The position numbers were made by a program, and so were the translations under genes. A stretch of 64,000 nt of DNA from JALCLA01 sp965653565. Lineage in GTDB: Bacteria > Pseudomonadota > Gammaproteobacteria > Xanthomonadales > Xanthomonadaceae. This document shows, one piece after another, positions 60,508 through 64,000 of the stretch. Under the pieces are notes generated by a model. That model did not search any database. It saw only the letters and a list, made by a program, of their open reading frames with translations, and had not been told where the DNA came from. The stretch is taken from assembly GCA_965653565.1 (NCBI GenBank), contig CBFHAI010000021.1, positions 1-64,000 of the forward strand, in the 5' to 3' direction. How positions within the stretch are numbered: position 1 is the first letter of the stretch; each line of letters starts with the position of its first letter.

Positions 60508-60822
60508 TCAGTTGAACTCGAGCGTCAGATCTTCTTCGCAGAAATCGAACGCCACCGGCTCGGACACCGAGCCATCGGCGAAGGTCGCGCGGAACTGCCA
60601 TTCGCAGTTGCCACCGTCGGTACTCGCATCCCACACCAGCTTCGAGGATTCGCCCGAAGCGATGCCGTCGCCCACGTCGAATTGCCCCCACGAGGCGCCG
60701 TCTTCCGACGCTTCGATGCCGACGATGGCGCTGTCGGTGTTGTTGGCCACGGTGAACGAATATTCGGCGAACGCCGACGTCGACAGCACGGCGAGAGCGG
60801 CGGCAAGAACCAGGCGGCGCAT
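60508..60822 (-). CDS. Small secreted protein, unknown function
   Basis: A 104-residue protein with a good signal peptide (RRLVLAAALAVLSTSAFA) and a short beta-rich mature part (YSFTVANNTDSAIVGIEASEDGASWG...) with two cysteines (GGNCEWQF, FDFCEEDL) that may form a disulfide. It looks like a single immunoglobulin-like or beta-sandwich domain. I recognise no family. The ATG at 60822 is chosen for the signal peptide. Confidence 0.65.
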   Translation of the reverse strand: MRRLVLAAALAVLSTSAFAEYSFTVANNTDSAIVGIEASEDGASWGQFDVGDGIASGESSKLVWDASTDGGNCEWQFRATFADGSVSEPVAFDFCEEDLTLEFN

Positions 60823-60978
60823 GGGATGTTCTCTTGAACGATGCGAGCGATTTCGCGCGGCCAGCATACGAGTTTTCGCCGCGGGCACGGGCTGCCGCGC
60901 ACTCGCGTAAAAACAATTCACAATGCGGGCGGGTTTGCTGTTCATGTGCCGCGCGGCGCGCGTCCCGGCCGCAAAAAA

Positions 60979-61002
60979 GCGCAGGGCCCGAAGGCCCTGC
61001 GC
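60979..61002 (-). terminator. Intrinsic terminator of the PA2169-like gene
   Basis: On the minus strand GCGCAGGGCC-TTCG-GGCCCTGCGC is followed by TTTTTT, a textbook intrinsic terminator with a UUCG loop, 63 bases after the stop at 61066. Confidence 0.85.
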
Positions 61003-61065
61003 GCTTCCAACCCATGCTGCCTGCTACAACGTGGGTTCGAACCTTTGATGCTTATGCGGCGCCGC

Positions 61066-61512
61066 TCACGCAGCGTGCTTGACCTGCTCTTTGAGTGTGC
61101 GCATTTCATCGTGCATGCGCTTGATGTCGGGTAAATAGTTTTGTGCGATCTGGCGCACTTCGGCCTTGTCGGAGGCGGTGAGGGCATCGCGGAAGGCTTC
61201 GAGGATGCGGTCTTCGGCGGCCTCGAGCTGACCGATGTACTGGATGTCCGGCTGCTCGCTCAGGCGGGCGCGAAGGTCGGTGTAGAGCTGGCGCAGCGTG
61301 CCGGCCATCGTTCCATGCTGGGCCGGCGTTTCGCCGTGATAGGCGACCTCGGCCTTGATGTCGGCGACGATCGCGCGCTTGGTGCTGGCCATGCGCTGGA
61401 ACAAGGTCTTGTAGGCGCTGTTGCTGGTGGTGTTGGTGGCGTCTTCGTAGAACTTGACGCCGTCCGTCAGCACTTCGATCAGCTCGTTGAGGCGGGAAGT
61501 GGTGTCGGTCAT
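61066..61512 (-). CDS. PA2169 family (DUF2383) four-helix-bundle protein
   Basis: A 148-residue all-helical protein of the PA2169/DUF2383 group: LNELIEVLTDGVKFYEDATNTT, FQRMASTKRAIVADIKAEV, LEAAEDRILEAFRDALTA and YLPDIKRMHDEMRTLKEQ. The conserved Glu/His pattern resembles ferritin-like bundles, but metal binding is unproven. Members are often induced under stress. GGAGA lies eight bases before the ATG. It has its own terminator. Confidence 0.85.
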   Translation of the reverse strand: MTDTTSRLNELIEVLTDGVKFYEDATNTTSNSAYKTLFQRMASTKRAIVADIKAEVAYHGETPAQHGTMAGTLRQLYTDLRARLSEQPDIQYIGQLEAAEDRILEAFRDALTASDKAEVRQIAQNYLPDIKRMHDEMRTLKEQVKHAA

Positions 61513-61570
61513 GAGAATTCTCCTGGTGCCGCGTTGCGCTTAAGGAAGGCGGGGCAGCGCAATCAAAATT

Positions 61571-61617
61571 CCCGGTATCGCACCACGCGGGGGATGGACA
61601 CGCGATGCGATACCGGG
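61571..61617 (-). terminator. 12-bp inverted repeat, likely terminator behind uppP
   Basis: CCCGGTATCGCA (61571-61582) and TGCGATACCGGG (61606-61617) are perfect inverse complements with a 23-base loop. On the minus strand AATTTTG follows, which makes a terminator plausible; alternatively it is a control element upstream of the PA2169-like gene that starts 59 bases further on. Confidence 0.45.
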
Positions 61618-61713
61618 TCGCGGAGGAGATGTGCAGGCTTCGTGCCAGCGAGCCCAGCGCCGCAAATCAGGCGCTTGCGCGCGACGGTGCTTGCAGAGTG
61701 AGCGGCGGGCTGG

Positions 61714-61732
61714 GCAGAGCGTTGCGCTCTGC
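61714..61732 (-). terminator. Hairpin just after uppP
   Basis: GCAGAGCG-TTG-CGCTCTGC forms an 8-bp stem 53 bases after the uppP stop. There is no T tract, so it may work together with the longer hairpin at 61571. Confidence 0.4.
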
Positions 61733-61784
61733 AATGCCCAAGCCGAATTGTCGGATCGAAGCCGGCGCGGTCGCCGGGTCGCGA

Positions 61785-62645
61785 TCAGCCGCCGCTGAAG
61801 TACCAGGCCACGACGAAGGCGCCGAGCAGCAGTCGGTACAGCACGAACGGCGCCACGCCGACGCGGCGGATCACGCCGAGGAACACGTGGATCACGCCCA
61901 GGCCCGCGATGCCCGACACCGCCGCGCCGAGCGCGAAGTCGCCCCAGGCGATCGGCGTCGCTTGCGGGGCGCGCAGCAGTTCCCATAGCGAGTGCGTGAT
62001 CGCCAGCACCATCACCGGCACCGACATCAGGAACGAATAGCGCGCCGCCGCCGCGCGCGTCAGGCCGAGGAACAGGCCGGCGGTGAGCGTGACGCCCGAA
62101 CGCGACGTGCCCGGCACCAGCGCCAGCGCCTGCGCGGCGCCGATCAGCAGGGCCTGCCGCAAGGTCATGCGCGAAAACACCGCGTTGGCGTCTTCGACGA
62201 AATCGGCATCCGCGGTGGCCTGCTGGAACCGCGAATCGCGCACCTTGCGGTCGGCGATCGCGAGCAGCACGCCGAACACGATCAGATTGGTCGCGATCAC
62301 CAGCGGATGCCGCAGCACCAGCGCGCCGGCATCGCCCATCGAGGCGCCGACGATCACCGCCGGCACGGTGCTCAGCGCCAGGCCGAAACCGAGCCGCTGC
62401 ATCGGGTTGAACGGCCGGCCCGGCCGCCAGCGCAGCACTTCGCGCGCAATCGCGAGAAGATCGCTGCGGAAGTAACCGAGCACCGCCAGCAACGTGCCGA
62501 AATGCAGGGCCAGGTCGAACGCGATGCCCTGGTATTCCCAGCCGAGGAAATAACTCGCGAGCACCAGGTGCCCGGAGCTGGAGATCGGCAGGAATTCGGT
62601 GAGCGCCTGGACCAGGGCCAGGACGAGGATATGCACGACATCCAT
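61785..62645 (-). CDS. uppP: Undecaprenyl-diphosphatase
   Basis: A 286-residue membrane protein (BacA/UppP) that recycles the undecaprenyl carrier lipid for cell-wall synthesis; it also gives bacitracin tolerance. Both signature segments are present: ALTEFLPISSSGHLVL and LVPGTSRSGVTLTAGLFLGL, which hold the catalytic Glu, Ser and Arg residues. Seven or eight membrane helices are predicted. It begins 13 bases past the stop of the YbhB-like gene on the same strand and is likely co-transcribed with it. Confidence 0.95.
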   Translation of the reverse strand: MDVVHILVLALVQALTEFLPISSSGHLVLASYFLGWEYQGIAFDLALHFGTLLAVLGYFRSDLLAIAREVLRWRPGRPFNPMQRLGFGLALSTVPAVIVGASMGDAGALVLRHPLVIATNLIVFGVLLAIADRKVRDSRFQQATADADFVEDANAVFSRMTLRQALLIGAAQALALVPGTSRSGVTLTAGLFLGLTRAAAARYSFLMSVPVMVLAITHSLWELLRAPQATPIAWGDFALGAAVSGIAGLGVIHVFLGVIRRVGVAPFVLYRLLLGAFVVAWYFSGG

Positions 62646-62658
62646 GTGCGTGCGCGCC

Positions 62659-63291
62659 TCAGCGCTTCAGGCGCGGGTTGAGGGTGTAAGTGCCCTCGAT
62701 CAGCGTTTCGGCCAGGATGCGGCCCTGCATCGCGCGCTGCACCTCGCCGACGGTGAACTTCGCCGCCACCTCGAGGCGTTCGACATCGAGCGCGAACAGG
62801 CGGAAGAAATAGCGATGCACGATCGAATCGTTGAACGGCGGGCAGGGGCCGTCGTAGCCGAGATAGCTGCCGGCCATGTCGGGATCGCCCTGGAACCAGC
62901 CGGTGTAGTCGTTCTCGCCCTGGCGCGCGCCGGCCGGGCCGGACGGATTGGTTTTGCCGCGCGCGGTGACGCCGTCGCTGCACAAGCCGGCGGCGATTTC
63001 ATGCACATCCGGCGCGATGTCGATCATCGCCCAATGGGTGAAATCGACGCGCGGCAGATCGGGCGAGACTTCGCGATCGGGCTGATTCACGTCGTCGGGC
63101 CGCGACGGCACATCCGGATCGATGCACAGCAGCACGAACGAGCGCGTGTCGGCCGGCGCATCGCTCCAGGCCAGATGCGGATTGCGGTTGACCGACAGCA
63201 CGCAGGGCTCGCCGGCATCGCCAGGGCGGCCGAAGGCGAATTCGGCCGGAATCGGTCCGCGGTGTTTGAAACTGTCGCTGCGCAGTTGCAT
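62659..63291 (-). CDS. YbhB/YbcL family (PEBP, Raf kinase inhibitor-like) protein
   Basis: A 210-residue phosphatidylethanolamine-binding-like protein. It has MQLRSDSFKHRGPIPAEFAF at the start, NPHLAWSDAPADTRSFVLLCIDPDVPS (the DPDxP ligand-binding motif), FTHWAMIDI, GYDGPCPP and HRYFFRLFALD. No signal peptide is seen, so cytosolic. The role of bacterial PEBP proteins is mostly unknown. The start at 63291 is used as the fold begins there; an upstream ATG exists. Confidence 0.88.
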   Translation of the reverse strand: MQLRSDSFKHRGPIPAEFAFGRPGDAGEPCVLSVNRNPHLAWSDAPADTRSFVLLCIDPDVPSRPDDVNQPDREVSPDLPRVDFTHWAMIDIAPDVHEIAAGLCSDGVTARGKTNPSGPAGARQGENDYTGWFQGDPDMAGSYLGYDGPCPPFNDSIVHRYFFRLFALDVERLEVAAKFTVGEVQRAMQGRILAETLIEGTYTLNPRLKR

Positions 63292-63382
63292 CGGAATTCC
63301 GTGGCGAGAACGGTGGCGCAAAGGTGGCACGATTCTCCCAACGGGAGATTGCGCGGTCAAAAAACGCGGGCGCGCAGCGACG

Positions 63383-64000
63383 TCATCCGCCGCCCAAACG
63401 CGCCGTGATGGTTTCGAGCGCGGCGAACGGTTCGCGCAGCGCGTCGGCGTAACGCTGCCAGTGCCCGGCCGGGAAAGCGGTCGGCAAACCGCCGGCGCCG
63501 ACCAGCGCGGGCTGCACCGCGCCGATCGCCGGCGGCTGCGCCAGGCCGAGGAAATCGGCGATGCCCTGTGCGACCTGCTCCGGCGTTTCGAGCAACTGGT
63601 CCATCCACACCACGCGCAGTTGCGGTTGCGTGCGATTGGCCAGGAAGGCCAATTGTTCTAGCGACAGCGCGAGCCATTGCGCGGCGCGCAACGGATCGGC
63701 CGCCGACAAGCGGTGCGGCGTGCCGAACGCGAGCCAGTTCAGCAGCATGTCGCGCGGATCGCGCAACGCCACCAGCATGCGCGTGCCGGGCAGGCCGCGC
63801 ACCAGCGGCGGGGTCAGGCGCGCGTCCCAGTGCGGCAGCCAGTCGATGTCGCCGGCCTGCGCGCCGGCACCGCTCAAGCCGTCGCGCCAGCGCTGCGCAA
63901 ACCGTGCGCCGGCTTCTTCCGGGCTGTTCGCGGTGCGCGTGCCGACGCCGCCGAGCTGGAACCCATCGTCGCGCGGCGCCGGGCCGAAGCGATCGTTGAG
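63383..64000 (-). CDS. Sulfotransferase-family protein, C-terminal part (runs off the window)
   Basis: The frame is open from the stop at 63383 to the last base of the window, so 205 residues are seen and the start lies beyond 64000. The visible part has MLVALRDPRDMLLNWLAFG, which matches the 3'-phosphate-binding region of PAPS sulfotransferases (RDPRD), and LEQLAFLANRTQPQLRVVWMDQLLETPEQVAQGIADFLGL, the helical region after it. In this group such domains often follow TPR repeats, which would lie outside. The 5'-phosphosulfate loop is not in view. Confidence 0.7.
   Translation of the reverse strand, partial: LNDRFGPAPRDDGFQLGGVGTRTANSPEEAGARFAQRWRDGLSGAGAQAGDIDWLPHWDARLTPPLVRGLPGTRMLVALRDPRDMLLNWLAFGTPHRLSAADPLRAAQWLALSLEQLAFLANRTQPQLRVVWMDQLLETPEQVAQGIADFLGLAQPPAIGAVQPALVGAGGLPTAFPAGHWQRYADALREPFAALETITARLGGG

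Noticed and set aside
61034..61043. GGTTCGAACC, like a tRNA T-loop
   Set aside because: No matching acceptor, D or anticodon stems on either strand, and the flanks do not form a 5-bp T stem.

Overview
The window is a GC-rich, densely packed bacterial chromosome segment. The gene content (AceK with NADP isocitrate dehydrogenase, a fused indolepyruvate ferredoxin oxidoreductase, TorF-type porin-glnK-amt, a PlpD-type patatin autotransporter, LytTR/LytS pair, UppP) and the simple ATTCCCG-type heptamer arrays between genes fit a gammaproteobacterium of the Lysobacterales (Xanthomonadales), possibly the Rhodanobacteraceae. This placement is inferred from content and style, not from a marker gene.

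Layout. Bases 1-378 carry no gene but hold a chain of strong hairpins ending in a T tract, an unidentified structured RNA or palindromic element. From 379 to 9715 come a sialidase-like lipoprotein, a VapBC toxin-antitoxin pair with a recognisable promoter/operator, a DUF1801 protein, a giant tricorn-like S41 protease, a PQQ sugar dehydrogenase, a small membrane protein and an MltB-like lytic transglycosylase. From 9874 to 14918 lie icd and, three genes further on, a LysR regulator translationally overlapped with aceK, so the carbon-flux enzyme and its kinase/phosphatase sit together. From 15024 to 23146 there are a lipoprotein methyltransferase, an HTH regulator divergent from an aspartic protease with a PDZ domain, an AEC transporter, VOC, metallo-beta-lactamase-fold and GST proteins, and a MocR regulator divergent from the GST. 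From 23178 to 37027 come a hybrid kinase plus EAL response regulator operon, a TPR protein, a ferritin-like gene with a perfect sigma-54 promoter, a CorA-type transporter, an ankyrin protein, the fused 2-oxoacid oxidoreductase, a calcium-binding protein, a close relative of the AAC(3)-I gentamicin acetyltransferases and a probable gene remnant.

The most coherent block is 37230-54631, a nitrogen region. Porin-glnK-amt and glnA handle ammonium; glnA has a perfect -24/-12 promoter and an NtrC-like site in the interval it shares with the divergent puuE. Then follow the genes of a purine catabolic route: adenine deaminase, XdhABC, PuuD urate oxidase, UraH, UraD, PuuE allantoinase, allantoicase and ureidoglycolate lyase. 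Together they would take adenine or hypoxanthine to glyoxylate and urea. No urease and no purine permease are visible here.

The last part (54678-64000) has a type Vd patatin autotransporter, an HTH protein with a basic tail, a LytTR/LytS two-component pair, a DUF4344 metallopeptidase, a small secreted protein, a PA2169-like four-helix protein, UppP, a YbhB-like protein and the C-terminal part of a sulfotransferase cut by the window edge. No rRNA, tRNA, CRISPR array, insertion sequence or prophage was found.
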